From the NCBI RefSeq assembly GCF_000253255.1, contig NC_015580.1, positions 899,001 to 963,000 on the forward strand: a DNA stretch of 64,000 nucleotides, written 5' to 3'. The translations under genes and the position numbers were made by a program. The DNA is from Novosphingobium sp. PP1Y. GTDB taxonomy: Bacteria > Pseudomonadota > Alphaproteobacteria > Sphingomonadales > Sphingomonadaceae. The first letter of the stretch is position 1. Each line of letters starts with the position of its first letter. Positions 1 through 8,211 of this stretch are shown here, piece by piece. The notes beneath the pieces are model-generated. The model was not told where the DNA came from. It searched no databases and worked only from the letters and a program-made list of their open reading frames with translations.

Positions 1-159
1 GGTGAGGTCTTTGGCGACTTCACCACCTGGGCCGCCGTAAACCGCGGGGCGTTGACGATTTTCGGCCACGCAGAAACCGGCAACGACCTGATCGACCATA
101 CCAGCCACGTCGTCTGGTTCGGCCCCTCCGAGGAACTCAACCTTTCGCAGTTCATGTAG
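1..159 (+). CDS. C-terminal end of an unrecognised protein (cut by window edge)
   Basis: An open frame runs from the first base to a TAG at 157-159 and gives the last 52 residues of a protein, ending LNLSQFM. The stretch contains a GHAETGND segment and a hydrophobic SHVVWFGP segment. The start lies outside the window. I do not recognise the family, and the fragment is too short to assign a fold. It reads in the same direction as the next gene, 77 bp downstream. Confidence 0.55.
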   Translation, partial: GEVFGDFTTWAAVNRGALTIFGHAETGNDLIDHTSHVVWFGPSEELNLSQFM

Positions 160-236
160 GGCTGGCAACCCATGCGGGCCTGCCTGCGTTGCCTTGATGA
201 ATGTGCCGCGCGGCAGCAGGAAGAGAGGAGCCCGCC

Positions 237-557
237 ATGTTCGTCGCCGCCTACTGGTGGAAAGTCCATCCCGGCAAGGAAGAGCAGTTCCGGGCAGCCT
301 GGCGCCGCGGAACGGCGCTCATCCGCGAAAAGTACGGCTCGCTCGGTTCGCGCCTCCACTACGAAGCCGAAACGGGCCGCTTTATCGGCGTTGCCGAGTG
401 GCCCGACCGCGAGACCTGGCAGCGGGCCTTCGATGCGCGGATGGTCTATGACGAGCCGGATACCCGCGCCGCGTTCGTCGATGCCATCGGTGATTGGGCG
501 GAGGAGCCGCTGTTGCTGATGGAGGTCACCGACGATCTGCTCGAGCGCGAAGACTAG
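237..557 (+). CDS. Antibiotic biosynthesis monooxygenase (ABM)-like dimeric alpha-beta barrel protein
   Basis: A 106-residue protein. It opens with a beta strand (MFVAAYWWKVHPGKEEQF) followed by a helix, the usual start of ABM/ferredoxin-like dimeric barrels. An acidic tail closes the protein. The ATG at 237 is chosen over the upstream GTG-type start at 201 because a strong ribosome-binding site, GAGAGGAG, ends 6 nt before it. Members of this fold are small cofactor-free oxygenases, haem-degrading enzymes or stress proteins. The sequence does not say which applies here, so the family call is moderate and the function open. Confidence 0.65.
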   Translation: MFVAAYWWKVHPGKEEQFRAAWRRGTALIREKYGSLGSRLHYEAETGRFIGVAEWPDRETWQRAFDARMVYDEPDTRAAFVDAIGDWAEEPLLLMEVTDDLLERED

Positions 558-702
558 GGCTGTCGGCGGACCCGGCCGCAGGCCGGTGAAAGCCTGGAGC
601 TACCCGCAATCCCTTCGCAAAAAGGCGCGGATAGGCAGCGCCCGGCAAATTGCGCGCGGCGCGTAAAGCGTTATGCATCGCAGCGGGCCGCAAAGGGATG
701 TC

Positions 703-1104
703 ATGAACCAGTTTGCCAATTCCGCCGCCGAACTTGCCGTGCGCACACGACGTGCTGCCTTCAATCATGCGATCGAAAATGGCGACCTGGCTGCCATTGC
801 GCCCATCCTCGGGCGCGACTGCGTGATGGTGACTGGATCGGACAGTGCCGTGATTTCGGGCCGCAACGCCCAGCTCAAGGTCTGGAAGCGCGAGTTCGCG
901 AGCCCGGCCCGGGCGATCTACACGCGCACGCCGGACCGGGTGGTCGTTTCCGCAGTCGAGCCGATCGCGCTGGAGTATGGGCGCTGGCAAGGCCTGGAGG
1001 ACCGTTCGGGCAAGTCGCTGGGCAGCGGTAACTACACCGCGAAATGGCGCGAAGTGCTGGGCGAGTGGGTCATCGTGGCGGAGATCTACGTCACCCTCGC
1101 GTGA
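703..1104 (+). CDS. SnoaL-like / DUF4440 (NTF2 fold) protein
   Basis: A 133-residue protein beginning MNQFANSAAE. It has the NTF2-like layout: an N-terminal helix with FNHAIENGDLAAIAPIL, a middle strand region, and a C-terminal strand pair containing NYTAKWREVLGEWVIVAEIYV. This pattern is typical of DUF4440 or SnoaL-like proteins of unknown ligand. ATG 703 is preferred to the in-frame ATG at 673 because AAAGGGA precedes it at about 5 nt. It has no obvious operon partner. The family assignment is by pattern only. Confidence 0.65.
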   Translation: MNQFANSAAELAVRTRRAAFNHAIENGDLAAIAPILGRDCVMVTGSDSAVISGRNAQLKVWKREFASPARAIYTRTPDRVVVSAVEPIALEYGRWQGLEDRSGKSLGSGNYTAKWREVLGEWVIVAEIYVTLA

Positions 1105-1216
1105 ATCGGCGGGCGCAGTCGCTTAACTTCGACAGCTAACGACCGTTTTCATCTTCAGGACGGCGGCTCTGCAGGGCCGGGCCGTCAGGTTGAAGATCGC
1201 GAAAACAGGTACGGCA

Positions 1217-1618
1217 ATGCTCAGCAAGATGAACGCTTCGGTCCCACTCGCCCAGTGCTGGTACTTGCGCAAACATGTGCCGGCGGGCCGCAGGCACCGC
1301 GAGGACGACGGGGTGCTGCACTGCACCTGCCGCTATTGCCAGCGCCCGATCAAGTCGCGCGGGGGTAAGATCTGGGATCTTGCCGAGGGTTTCGACCTCG
1401 ATGCCCTCGCCGAGGCCGGCCGCAACCGGCACTTCAGCGTCGTGGACGTGATCGATGACATGGTAATTGCCCGTTATCCCATCGACCGCGAGGCCAGCGA
1501 CGAGGATGTCGCGGAGCTCTTGGCAAACATCTGCGAGAAGCATGGGGTCGAGGACGCTGCGGGCGCGATCGAAGTGCGCCTGGTGCAAGGGCAGGGCGGT
1601 ACGCGCCGGCTGCACTGA
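1217..1618 (+). CDS. Conserved hypothetical protein with a paired-cysteine motif
   Basis: A 133-residue protein of unknown function. Near the N-terminus it has a Cys in a CWYLRKH context, then HCTCRYCQRPI, giving several closely spaced Cys/His residues that could bind a metal. The C-terminal half is acidic and helical. The ATG at 1217 follows CAGG at 8 nt; a TTG at 1190 in the same frame is less likely. The gene is followed 46 bp later by a strong bidirectional hairpin terminator. I could not match it to a named family. Confidence 0.55.
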   Translation: MLSKMNASVPLAQCWYLRKHVPAGRRHREDDGVLHCTCRYCQRPIKSRGGKIWDLAEGFDLDALAEAGRNRHFSVVDVIDDMVIARYPIDREASDEDVAELLANICEKHGVEDAAGAIEVRLVQGQGGTRRLH

Positions 1619-1664
1619 CCCCGCGGGGCCCGATACCGCGACGCGCATGTGCATATACCAATAG

Positions 1665-1698
1665 AAAGGGCGCCAATCCCGGGGGATGGCGCCCTTTT
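1665..1698. terminator. Bidirectional rho-independent terminator
   Basis: An 11-bp perfect stem (AAAGGGCGCCA / TGGCGCCCTTT) with an 11-nt loop. It is flanked by A residues on one side and T residues on the other, so it can work on both strands. It sits between the convergent genes ending at 1618 (+) and 1738 (-). Confidence 0.85.
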
Positions 1699-1737
1699 CA
1701 TGCTTGCCGTGCGGGCCTTGCGGCCAGCCGTGAAGGC

Positions 1738-2010
1738 TTACTTGAGCTTGGCGAGAGCCTGGTCGGCATCGGTGACCTTGAAGTTCACGGTGCGGTAGTT
1801 GTAGGTGCCGGTCACGCGTTCGCCCGAAACATAGAGGCGGAACGGCACGCCGCCCGAAGCGGTTCCCTTGATCACGGTAACGTCGCCCTTCTGCTCGGTG
1901 GTGTAGGCGTAGTCGACGCCTTCGTGCGAGAAGTTGCGGGCATCTTCGGCCTGAGCGGCAGCCGGAACGGCAACGAGGACGGCAGCGGCGGTGAGAACGG
2001 TCTTGAACAT
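1738..2010 (-). CDS. Small secreted protein of unknown function
   Basis: A 90-residue protein. The first 22 residues form a clear Sec signal peptide (MFKTVLTAAAVLVAVPAAAQA, cut after AQA). The mature 69-residue domain is rich in beta-strand patterns (DVTVIKGT, VPFRLYVSGERVTGTYNY). The start is supported by AAAGGAC 6 nt upstream. It should be exported to the periplasm. The 150 bp upstream is crowded with TGCA-type palindromes like those before phaC and the phasin gene, so it may share their regulator. No family is recognised. Confidence 0.7.
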   Translation of the reverse strand: MFKTVLTAAAVLVAVPAAAQAEDARNFSHEGVDYAYTTEQKGDVTVIKGTASGGVPFRLYVSGERVTGTYNYRTVNFKVTDADQALAKLK

Positions 2011-2062
2011 GGCAAAGTCCTTTCGTCGGAGTGCAGGAGTTTGCCTCGGGCACCCTTGTGTC

Positions 2063-2153
2063 TTGTTGCATTGCAGCATGTCGAGCTGAGCAGCGATTGG
2101 CAAATTCGATTGCTGCAGCCATTGTTGCAGTATTTGCAACTATCTGCACAATG
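2063..2153. promoter_or_regulatory. TGC-rich palindrome cluster upstream of the small secreted protein
   Basis: TTGTTGCATTGCAGCA at 2063-2078 nearly repeats the CTGCATTGCAG palindrome found upstream of the phasin gene. Further TGC/GCA repeats follow: TGCTGCAG at 2111, TTGTTGCAG at 2122, TTGCAAC at 2134 and CTGCACAATG at 2144. That density is higher than expected for an ordinary intergenic region. The likely meaning is binding sites for a TGC-recognising repressor, but no binding evidence is available. Confidence 0.4.
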
Positions 2154-2322
2154 ACCTGATAAACGTGATTTTTCGCAGATCTTCGCCGATTTTTGCCTCT
2201 CTGCGGCGGAATTCGATGTTCGGCAGGTGAACAAGGATATGCTGCATGGGCGAGATGCCCGTTGCGAATCCCTCGTGCTGCAGATGCTTGCTAGACCGCG
2301 TGCGGCAGCGTAGGCCCCGGTC

Positions 2323-2778
2323 ATGATCGGATCACGAGCCCTGTTCGTTGCCCGCCGGGGCCTGCTTGCCGCATCGCTGACGCTCGCCGCTTGCCAGCCG
2401 GGCGCATCCGACGTTCCGGGTGACAGCAACGATCACCGGCCATGGAATGGAATAGCCAAGGATGAGGTCGTCCACTTCATCGGTACGGAACCGTTCTGGG
2501 GCGGGAAGGCCGAAGGAACGAGCCTGACCTATACGACACCGGAAAATCCGGAAGGTGAAACGATCGCCGTTGCACGCTTTGCCGGTCGCGGGGGGCTCTC
2601 TCTCAGCGGTAGCCTCTCGGGCGGCGAAATGACGCTGGCAATCACGCCGGGCGAATGCAGCGACGGTATGTCCAGCGCAGACTATCCTTTTGGCGTAACC
2701 TTGCGCATTGGCGATGAGGTCCGTCAGGGTTGCGCATGGACCAGGAACAATCCCAGGACGGGTGGGGAGCGGGGTTAG
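2323..2778 (+). CDS. COG3650-type lipoprotein with FxGTEPFW motif
   Basis: A 151-residue predicted lipoprotein. A signal sequence with lipobox LTLAAC places the lipidated cysteine at residue 24, so it is anchored in the envelope. The mature part has the motif FIGTEPFWGG near residue 52. This motif is typical of the uncharacterised COG3650 proteins, which often also occur fused to MliC- or META-like domains. A Cys pair (GECSDG and RQGCAW) could form a disulphide. It ends convergently with, and overlaps by 4 nt, the gene on the minus strand. Confidence 0.75.
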   Translation: MIGSRALFVARRGLLAASLTLAACQPGASDVPGDSNDHRPWNGIAKDEVVHFIGTEPFWGGKAEGTSLTYTTPENPEGETIAVARFAGRGGLSLSGSLSGGEMTLAITPGECSDGMSSADYPFGVTLRIGDEVRQGCAWTRNNPRTGGERG

Positions 2779-3314
2779 AGCCCCTCGCTCAGGCGCGGTA
2801 TCGAGATTGCCGCGGCGCTTGCGGTACGCGCGGCAGCAGCGACGGCGGCTTCAGCCCTGGTGTCCACCTTGACTTCGCGCATGGCGGCGCGCACCGGCTC
2901 GATGACGCGGTGCCCGGCGATGCCAGTCAGGGCCGGCTCGCCCTGCGTCGTCGCTTTGTCATCGTACGACACGGCATCGCGGTAATCTGCGTCCGGATCG
3001 CGGGTGTATGCGGTATATTGCATGGCATCGGCGCTGGCGCCTTCCAGCCAGTCGCGATCTTCATCCATCGACTGGCGGATTGGCGGGTAATAGGAAACGG
3101 CCCAGCGCGGCGTCGTGTCGGACGGGGGGCTGAGGTCCTCGGGTCCAGCCTCGACGTAGTACGTCGCTGCGGAAGGATTGAAGCGCACGCCGTAGCGATC
3201 GCGCCAGTCGGGCCCGAAGGCCGGCTTCATCGCCGTGGGGATCGTCGCGCCTGCCAGCGTTCCCAAGGTGACGGCGCCGAGCAGGGCGCCAAGGATCTGT
3301 GTCGTACCAGGCAA
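2775..3314 (-). CDS. Hypothetical protein with one membrane segment (start uncertain)
   Basis: About 179 residues. An Ala/Gly-rich hydrophobic stretch near the N-terminus (ILGALLGAVTLGTLAGATIP) is followed by a soluble, acidic, Tyr-rich domain. The frame stays open up to 3380, but that part lies inside the terminator hairpin of the osmC-like gene. I therefore place the start at a TTG (3312-3314) preceded by GGAGACGGCGAG; no ATG is available upstream of residue 30. Function unknown. The Ala-rich C-terminus probably forms a helix. Confidence 0.5.
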   Translation of the reverse strand: MPGTTQILGALLGAVTLGTLAGATIPTAMKPAFGPDWRDRYGVRFNPSAATYYVEAGPEDLSPPSDTTPRWAVSYYPPIRQSMDEDRDWLEGASADAMQYTAYTRDPDADYRDAVSYDDKATTQGEPALTGIAGHRVIEPVRAAMREVKVDTRAEAAVAAAARTASAAAISIPRLSEGL

Positions 3315-3354
3315 CTCGCCGTCTCCGGTTGCCCCCCTCGAAAATCGGTAACGC

Positions 3355-3384
3355 GCCAGTGGCCGGAGCGTTCCGGCCACTGGC
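3355..3384 (-). terminator. Hairpin after the OsmC-family gene
   Basis: Perfect 13-bp arms, GCCAGTGGCCGGA and TCCGGCCACTGGC, around a 4-nt loop. It begins 8 bp after the stop of the OsmC-family gene. The T tract on the minus strand is weak (GATTTTCG further on). Confidence 0.7.
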
Positions 3385-3392
3385 CTGCGGGC

Positions 3393-3821
3393 TCAGCCGG
3401 CCAGCGACTTCTCCAGCGTGACTTCGCAATTGAGCAGCTTGGAGATCGGGCAGTTGGCCTTGGCATCGTCGGCGATGCTCGCGAAGTCCTCCTGGCTGAT
3501 GCCGGGGATCGTGGCGCTTAGCGAGAGTTCGGACTTTGTCACCTTGAAGCCCGCACCGTCCTTGTCGAGCGTCACCACGCAATTCGTCTCAAGTGTGCCG
3601 CCATCGTGGCCCGCCGATGCGAGCGCAAAGCTGGTTGCCATTGTGAAGCAGGCGGCATGGGCTGCGGCGATGAGTTCCTCGGGATTTGTCCCCGGCTGGC
3701 CTTCGAATCGCGTTCCGAAACCGTAAGGCTGGTCGCTCAGGACGCCGGAGCGGGTGCTGATCGCGCCCTTGCCGTTCTTGCCGAAGCCTTCGTAGCGCGC
3801 GGAAGCGGAATTGGTGGTCAT
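3393..3821 (-). CDS. osmC: OsmC/Ohr-family peroxiredoxin
   Basis: A 142-residue protein of the OsmC family, which reduces organic and other hydroperoxides with a pair of reactive cysteines. The first conserved cysteine lies in NPEELIAAAHAACFTMA and the second in KANCPISKLLN, the expected spacing and contexts for OsmC (the YhfA/Ohr branches differ in these motifs). Length is normal. The start ATG follows AAGAAAGG. It is monocistronic, with its own terminator downstream. A long palindrome, GCTGCAATCC-ATTGCGCAATGCAGC, lies about 90-115 bp upstream and may be an operator. Confidence 0.9.
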   Translation of the reverse strand: MTTNSASARYEGFGKNGKGAISTRSGVLSDQPYGFGTRFEGQPGTNPEELIAAAHAACFTMATSFALASAGHDGGTLETNCVVTLDKDGAGFKVTKSELSLSATIPGISQEDFASIADDAKANCPISKLLNCEVTLEKSLAG

Positions 3822-3909
3822 GGCCGGGCCTTTCTTGCCGAGTGGACAGTACGGGCACGTAACGTAGACAAACCTGTGGATGTTCCCGTGTAAAACCGCA
3901 AAATGGGGC

Positions 3910-3934
3910 GCTGCAATCCATTGCGCAATGCAGC
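3910..3934. promoter_or_regulatory. TGC-type palindrome upstream of the OsmC gene
   Basis: GCTGCAATCC...GCAATGCAGC is an imperfect inverted repeat with a TTGCGCAA core. It resembles the TGC palindromes near phaC, the phasin gene and the 1738-2010 gene. It lies 89 bp upstream of the OsmC start codon. Its role as an operator is inferred. Confidence 0.35.
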
Positions 3935-4119
3935 ATCCGCAAGACGGTGGCGGTTTCGATCCTCAGCGGCAGCGGAGCGGGCCCAGTGAGCGAGTGCAAG
4001 TATGGCCGTTGCCGCAAGCCCCGCATATCCGGGAATCGCATGTGCGGGACCTCGCTACAACTGCGACCGAAAGGCCCTGCGCCTCGCGCGAAAACGTGCG
4101 CAAGAGTTCTGTCCCGTTG

Positions 4120-4190
4120 TTTTTGCGATGCAAAAAGGGATCGGATCGGCGATAATCCCATTGGGGACTTTTGCATTGCTTATGGCAATG
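4120..4190. repeat. Two short perfect inverted repeats in a gene-poor stretch
   Basis: TTTTTGC-GAT-GCAAAAA at 4120-4136 and CATTGC-TTATG-GCAATG at 4174-4190 are perfect inverted repeats 37 bp apart. The surrounding region (3822-4768) has no convincing gene: its open frames have no homology I recognise and poor start sites. The repeats could be regulator-binding sites or part of a small transcript; nothing further is supported. Confidence 0.4.
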
Positions 4191-4768
4191 TTATGTTCAC
4201 CTTTACCAATAAGGCAGTCTGCTAAGACGGAATTGCCAGGGAAGAGGATGTCGTCTTGAAGCAATTCATGGCAGACCAAAGACAAGGCTTCGCTCCTGGT
4301 GTTGGCGCTCGGGCTATCGTGTCCGGCTGGATCACCGGGCCCGTGAGCCTGCAGCGATGACAGGCACCATTTCTACCAGCGACATATCGGTTCCCCGAGC
4401 AGACGATCTGGTCCTGCTCTCGGCATTGCCACTGTGCGCACCGGCCGGATTGCAGACCGGCGGGCAGCGGTTGGCGCTTGTGCCGGGTGCAGGGCAGATC
4501 GTCTATCGGGAAGTTCCGGCGCGTGCATGGCGTCGGAATACCGTGAGTCCAGATGCATAGGTCGGATACAAGCAGGTAACGCTGGTTCGATCGAAAACCC
4601 GCAGAGCCATTCGGGTCGCGCCGTAGGCCGAGGGAACGGGGAGAAGCGCAAGGCGTGGCAGGAAACTGCCGCGCCTTGTTGCGCTGGCGCAAAGTTTTCC
4701 TGCGCCGATGCCTTTATGTTGCTTTCATCGGGCCGGGCCGGACGCATCGGTCGGTAGCCCATCAGGGG

Positions 4769-4981
4769 ATGGCAATGGCATTCGTGACGATGTTGGAAAA
4801 TGCGACTCGGCAGGGCCGCCCGGTTGTTGCAGCCATGGGAGTGCAGGGCCTTGGCCTGGCCGTGGCGAAGTCGCGGGGCAGTCGCTTCGACGCGCAGCGC
4901 AAATGTCCGCATCTTGGCTTCGGGGTCTGTCGCGGCAGGTTGGAACGCGGCACGCTCACCTGCGAATTGCACCACGCCTAG
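4769..4981 (+). pseudogene. Truncated Rieske-type [2Fe-2S] ferredoxin remnant
   Basis: A 70-residue reading frame ending RKCPHLGFGV...LTCELHHA and then TAG. It contains C-x-H-x16-C-x-x-H, the cluster-binding signature of Rieske proteins, with the first Cys about 46 residues from the start, as in BphF-type ferredoxins. The usual 30-40 residues after the second His are missing, and the frame stops where the convergent channel gene ends. I read it as a 3'-truncated gene, but it could also be a chance match. An in-frame ATG at 4775 sits 5 nt after AGGGG. Confidence 0.35.
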
Positions 4982-4996
4982 CCGCGCGGCTTCCGG

Positions 4997-6097
4997 TCAG
5001 ACGTAACCGCGCCCCATCTTGAAAGGCTGGCGTGGTTCGGTGAAGATCGAGCCCGCCGTCATCCGCGTGCCGCGCAGGACGAGCACGACCGTATCGCCCG
5101 CCTCGATGCGCGTATCCTCGGCAGGGTGGACGTAGCTCTGGCCATTGGGCCGGTCGATCTGGACGAGGAAGAACGCGCCGCAGGCCCGGCGCTCGGCTTC
5201 CCCGACCGTTGCCCCTGCCAGCGCCGACTTTTCCGGAACCGTCACCGCCTCGATCTCCAGCCCGAATTCGTGCAGGCCGCGCTTGAGATCGCGCACTTGC
5301 GGGGCTTCGCCCAGGAATCGCGACGTCGTGGGATAGACGATCATCTCGGCGATCCGTTCGGCCCCGATATGGGTGGGCAGCACCACCTTGTCGGCCCCGG
5401 CGTGGATCAGCTTGCCTTCGGTCGTGGGATATTCGCCGCGGGCGATGATTTCCATCCGCGGATTGAGGTTGCGGGCCGAGAGAGTGATGAAAACATTGAG
5501 CGCATCGTCGGGCAAGACTGTCGCCAGGACCCGGGCGCGTTCGATCCCCGCTGACTTGAGCGAGGCTTCATCGGTGGCATCGGCCTTGAGCGTCAGGTGT
5601 CCTGCCGCTTCGGCCTCGGCTATCTTGGCCGGGTTGCGGTCGACGATGATGAACGGGGTTCGTGCGCGTTGCAGCTCTATGGCAAGCTGCTTGCCGATGC
5701 GGCCGTAGCCGCAGACGATGGCGTGGTTGGTGAGGCGGTCGATCTGGCTTTGCATGCGGTCGATCCCGAGAATGTTGCGTATCTGGTAATGCGCGAAGAC
5801 CTGGACGAGGGCACCGGTCAGCACGATCATGCCGGTGCAGCCCAGCACGATCGTCGCGATGTCGAGCGTGCGCAGCCAGGCGGTGTCGATCGGGTGGACT
5901 TCGCCGTAACCCACCGAGAAGATCGTGAGGATGACCATGTAGGCGGCGTCGCCGAAACTCCAGCCGGATGCGACGAAGCCTGCGGTGGCGAGCACGAAGA
6001 CGGCGAGGACGAAGATCGCCGCGCGCACGAGGTTCTGCAGCGGCGAACCGAGTACGCGGCGGGCGGCCACGTCTATGCTGTCATACTCGCCTGCCAT
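4997..6097 (-). CDS. Potassium channel with RCK (TrkA-N, TrkA-C) domains
   Basis: A 366-residue Kch/MthK-like channel for K+ in the inner membrane. Two membrane helices (about residues 23-45 and 77-100) flank a pore loop with the selectivity filter TIFSVGYGEV. A TrkA-N (Rossmann) domain follows, beginning AIVCGYGRIGKQLA and including the FIIVDRNP strand. A TrkA-C domain lies near the C-terminus (residues about 270-345). ATG 6097 gives the family's normal N-terminus; the frame is open further upstream, but that stretch is antisense to the cupin gene. It ends convergently against the Rieske-like remnant. Confidence 0.85.
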   Translation of the reverse strand: MAGEYDSIDVAARRVLGSPLQNLVRAAIFVLAVFVLATAGFVASGWSFGDAAYMVILTIFSVGYGEVHPIDTAWLRTLDIATIVLGCTGMIVLTGALVQVFAHYQIRNILGIDRMQSQIDRLTNHAIVCGYGRIGKQLAIELQRARTPFIIVDRNPAKIAEAEAAGHLTLKADATDEASLKSAGIERARVLATVLPDDALNVFITLSARNLNPRMEIIARGEYPTTEGKLIHAGADKVVLPTHIGAERIAEMIVYPTTSRFLGEAPQVRDLKRGLHEFGLEIEAVTVPEKSALAGATVGEAERRACGAFFLVQIDRPNGQSYVHPAEDTRIEAGDTVVLVLRGTRMTAGSIFTEPRQPFKMGRGYV

Positions 6098-6164
6098 GCG
6101 GCCGGACCCCCGAAATTCCCCGACAAGGAGACTGCGCGAGCGGGCCGGACTTGTCCAGCGTCCG

Positions 6165-6605
6165 TCAGCTGCGTGGCGACCAGTCGGGCGGGGCCAGTTC
6201 GAAGCCCGAGAACTCGAATCCGGGCGCGACCACGCAGCTTGCCAGCGTCCAGCCGCCGATCGGCGCCGCCGCCTGCCAGAGGCCCGGCGGCACGAGGACC
6301 TGAGGCGCCTCGCCCGACAGGACATTGCCGCCCAGCACGGTCCGGCTGACAGGGCCGGCTTCATCGGGCGCCATCTCCAGCGTGAGCGGATGTCCGGCAT
6401 GCCACAGCCACAGTTCGGCGGCATCGACGCGGTGCCAGTGGGAGCGCTGGCCTGCCTCGAGCAGGAAATGGATGGCCGTGGCACCAGCGCGCGTTCCAGG
6501 CGGGGCGTCGGCGCGCCAGGTCTCGCGGTACCAGCCGCCCTCCGGGTGCGGTTCAAGGCCGAGGCGCGCGACGATCTGCCCAGCGGTCGTATCGGCGTCG
6601 CTCAT
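6165..6605 (-). CDS. Cupin protein, DUF985 family
   Basis: A 146-residue single-domain cupin. It has the family hallmarks GLEPHPEGGWYRETWRA near residue 16, TAIHFLLEAGQRSHWHRVDAAELW in the first cupin motif, and a C-terminal VAPGFEFSGFEL block. DUF985 proteins are thought to bind a sugar nucleotide or small carbohydrate, but the reaction is not established. It is transcribed in the same direction as the flanking K+ channel and GMC oxidoreductase, with a 19-bp gap to the latter. Confidence 0.85.
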   Translation of the reverse strand: MSDADTTAGQIVARLGLEPHPEGGWYRETWRADAPPGTRAGATAIHFLLEAGQRSHWHRVDAAELWLWHAGHPLTLEMAPDEAGPVSRTVLGGNVLSGEAPQVLVPPGLWQAAAPIGGWTLASCVVAPGFEFSGFELAPPDWSPRS

Positions 6606-6624
6606 CTGTCGTGCTTCCCCTTCT

Positions 6625-8211
6625 TCAGGCCCGCGCGGCGGCGAGGATCATCGCGGCGCCCTTTTCGGCGATCATCATCGTGGGCGCATTGGTGTTGCCA
6701 GACGTGATCGTGGGCATGACCGATGCATCGATGACCCGCAGGCGATCAAGTCCGATAACGCGCAGCTCGGCATCGACGACCGAGCCCATCGCCGCGGTAC
6801 CGACCGGGTGGAAGATGGTCGTGCCGATGTCGCCTGCCGCGCGCTGCAGGTCTTCCTCGCTCTGGTAGGCGGCGCCGGGGCGCACTTCCTCGGGGTTGTA
6901 GCGGGCAAGGGCGGGCTGCGCGACGATGCCGCGGGTCACGCGGATGGCCTGGGCTGCGACGCGGCGGTCTTCCTCGGTTGACAGGTAGTTGGGGCGGATA
7001 CCCGGCGCCTCGGCCGGATCGGCGCTGGCGATCCGGGTTGTTCCGCGGCTCTCGGGGCGCAGGTTGCATACGCTGGCGGTGAAGGCGGGGAAGGGGTCCA
7101 GCGCGCCGCCGAAGGCTTCGAGGCTGAGCGGCTGGACGTGATATTCCAGGTTGGCCGTGGCGTAGCGCGCGTCGCTTTTCGCGAAGGCGCCCAACTGGCT
7201 GGGAGCCATCGCCATGGGGCCGGTGCGGCGCAGGACATATTCCAGCCCGATCAGCGCCTTGCCGAACAGATTGGCGGCGCGCTGGTTGAGCGTGGCCACG
7301 CCCGAGACTTTCCAGGCGCAGCGCAGTTGCAGGTGGTCCTGCAGGTTGCCGCCGACTTCCGGGCGGTCGACGAGCGGGGCGATGCCCAGCGCAGACAGGT
7401 GGGCTGCATCGCCGATGCCGCTGCGCTCGAGTATCGCGGGTGAGCCGATTGCGCCTGCCGCCAGCACGACTTCGCCGCGCGCCCTGGCCGTGCGCTGCTC
7501 GCCGCCGACGCAATAGGCGATACCGACCGCGCGTCCGTCCTCGACGATCACCTTGTCGACGAGGGCACCGGTCTCGATCTTGAGGTTCGCGCGTGAGCGT
7601 ACCGGACGCAGGAAGGCGTCGGCAGCGCTCCAGCGCCAGCCCTTGCGCTGGGTAACCTGGAAGAAGCCCGCGCCTTCATTGTCGCCGCGATTGAAGTCGT
7701 CCACGGCGGCGATCCCGTATTCGCTGCACGCCTGTTGGAACGCCTCGAGGATCTTCCAGCGCAGGCGTTGCTTCTCCACGCGGAGTTCCCCGCCGCTGCC
7801 GTGGTATGCGCTGGGCCCTTCGAAGTGGTCCTCGGCCTGCTTGAAGTAGGGCAGTACCTCGTCCCACCCCCAGCCGGAGTTGCCGGCCTGCCGCCAACCG
7901 TCATAGTCGGCTGCCTGTCCGCGCATGTAGATCATGCCATTGATCGAGGAGCAGCCGCCTAGGACGCGCCCGCGCGGATACTTCAGCATGCGTCCGTTGA
8001 GGCCCGCCTCGGCTTGCGTCGACATGCACCAGTCGGTTCGCGGGTTGCCGATGCAATAGAGGTAGCCCACCGGGACGCGGATCCAGATGTAGTCGTCCTT
8101 GCCGCCTGCTTCGAGCAGGAGGACGCGGTTTCCCGGGTCCGTACTCAGGCGATTGGCAAGCACGCAACCGGCGCTGCCGCCACCGACGATGATGTAGTCG
8201 AACTCTCCCAT
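6625..8211 (-). CDS. GMC-family FAD-dependent alcohol/choline dehydrogenase
   Basis: A 528-residue flavoenzyme of the glucose-methanol-choline family. The ADP-binding motif DYIIVGGGSAGCVLANRLS is at the N-terminus. The GMC signature 1 region (GRVLGGCSSINGMIYMRG) is near residue 80 and signature 2 (GAIGSPAILERSGIG) near residue 255. The C-terminal active-site region contains a His (IFHPVGTAAMG) and an Asn pair (SGNTNAPTMMIAEK). It should oxidise a primary alcohol; choline (BetA), long-chain alkanols (AlkJ) or polyethylene glycol are all possible. No substrate-specific neighbours are present. Confidence 0.9.
   Translation of the reverse strand: MGEFDYIIVGGGSAGCVLANRLSTDPGNRVLLLEAGGKDDYIWIRVPVGYLYCIGNPRTDWCMSTQAEAGLNGRMLKYPRGRVLGGCSSINGMIYMRGQAADYDGWRQAGNSGWGWDEVLPYFKQAEDHFEGPSAYHGSGGELRVEKQRLRWKILEAFQQACSEYGIAAVDDFNRGDNEGAGFFQVTQRKGWRWSAADAFLRPVRSRANLKIETGALVDKVIVEDGRAVGIAYCVGGEQRTARARGEVVLAAGAIGSPAILERSGIGDAAHLSALGIAPLVDRPEVGGNLQDHLQLRCAWKVSGVATLNQRAANLFGKALIGLEYVLRRTGPMAMAPSQLGAFAKSDARYATANLEYHVQPLSLEAFGGALDPFPAFTASVCNLRPESRGTTRIASADPAEAPGIRPNYLSTEEDRRVAAQAIRVTRGIVAQPALARYNPEEVRPGAAYQSEEDLQRAAGDIGTTIFHPVGTAAMGSVVDAELRVIGLDRLRVIDASVMPTITSGNTNAPTMMIAEKGAAMILAAARA

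Noticed and set aside
4357..4560. A 67-residue frame beginning MTGTISTSDIS upstream of the Rieske-like remnant
   Set aside because: No family resemblance or ribosome-binding site; composition like neighbouring non-coding DNA.
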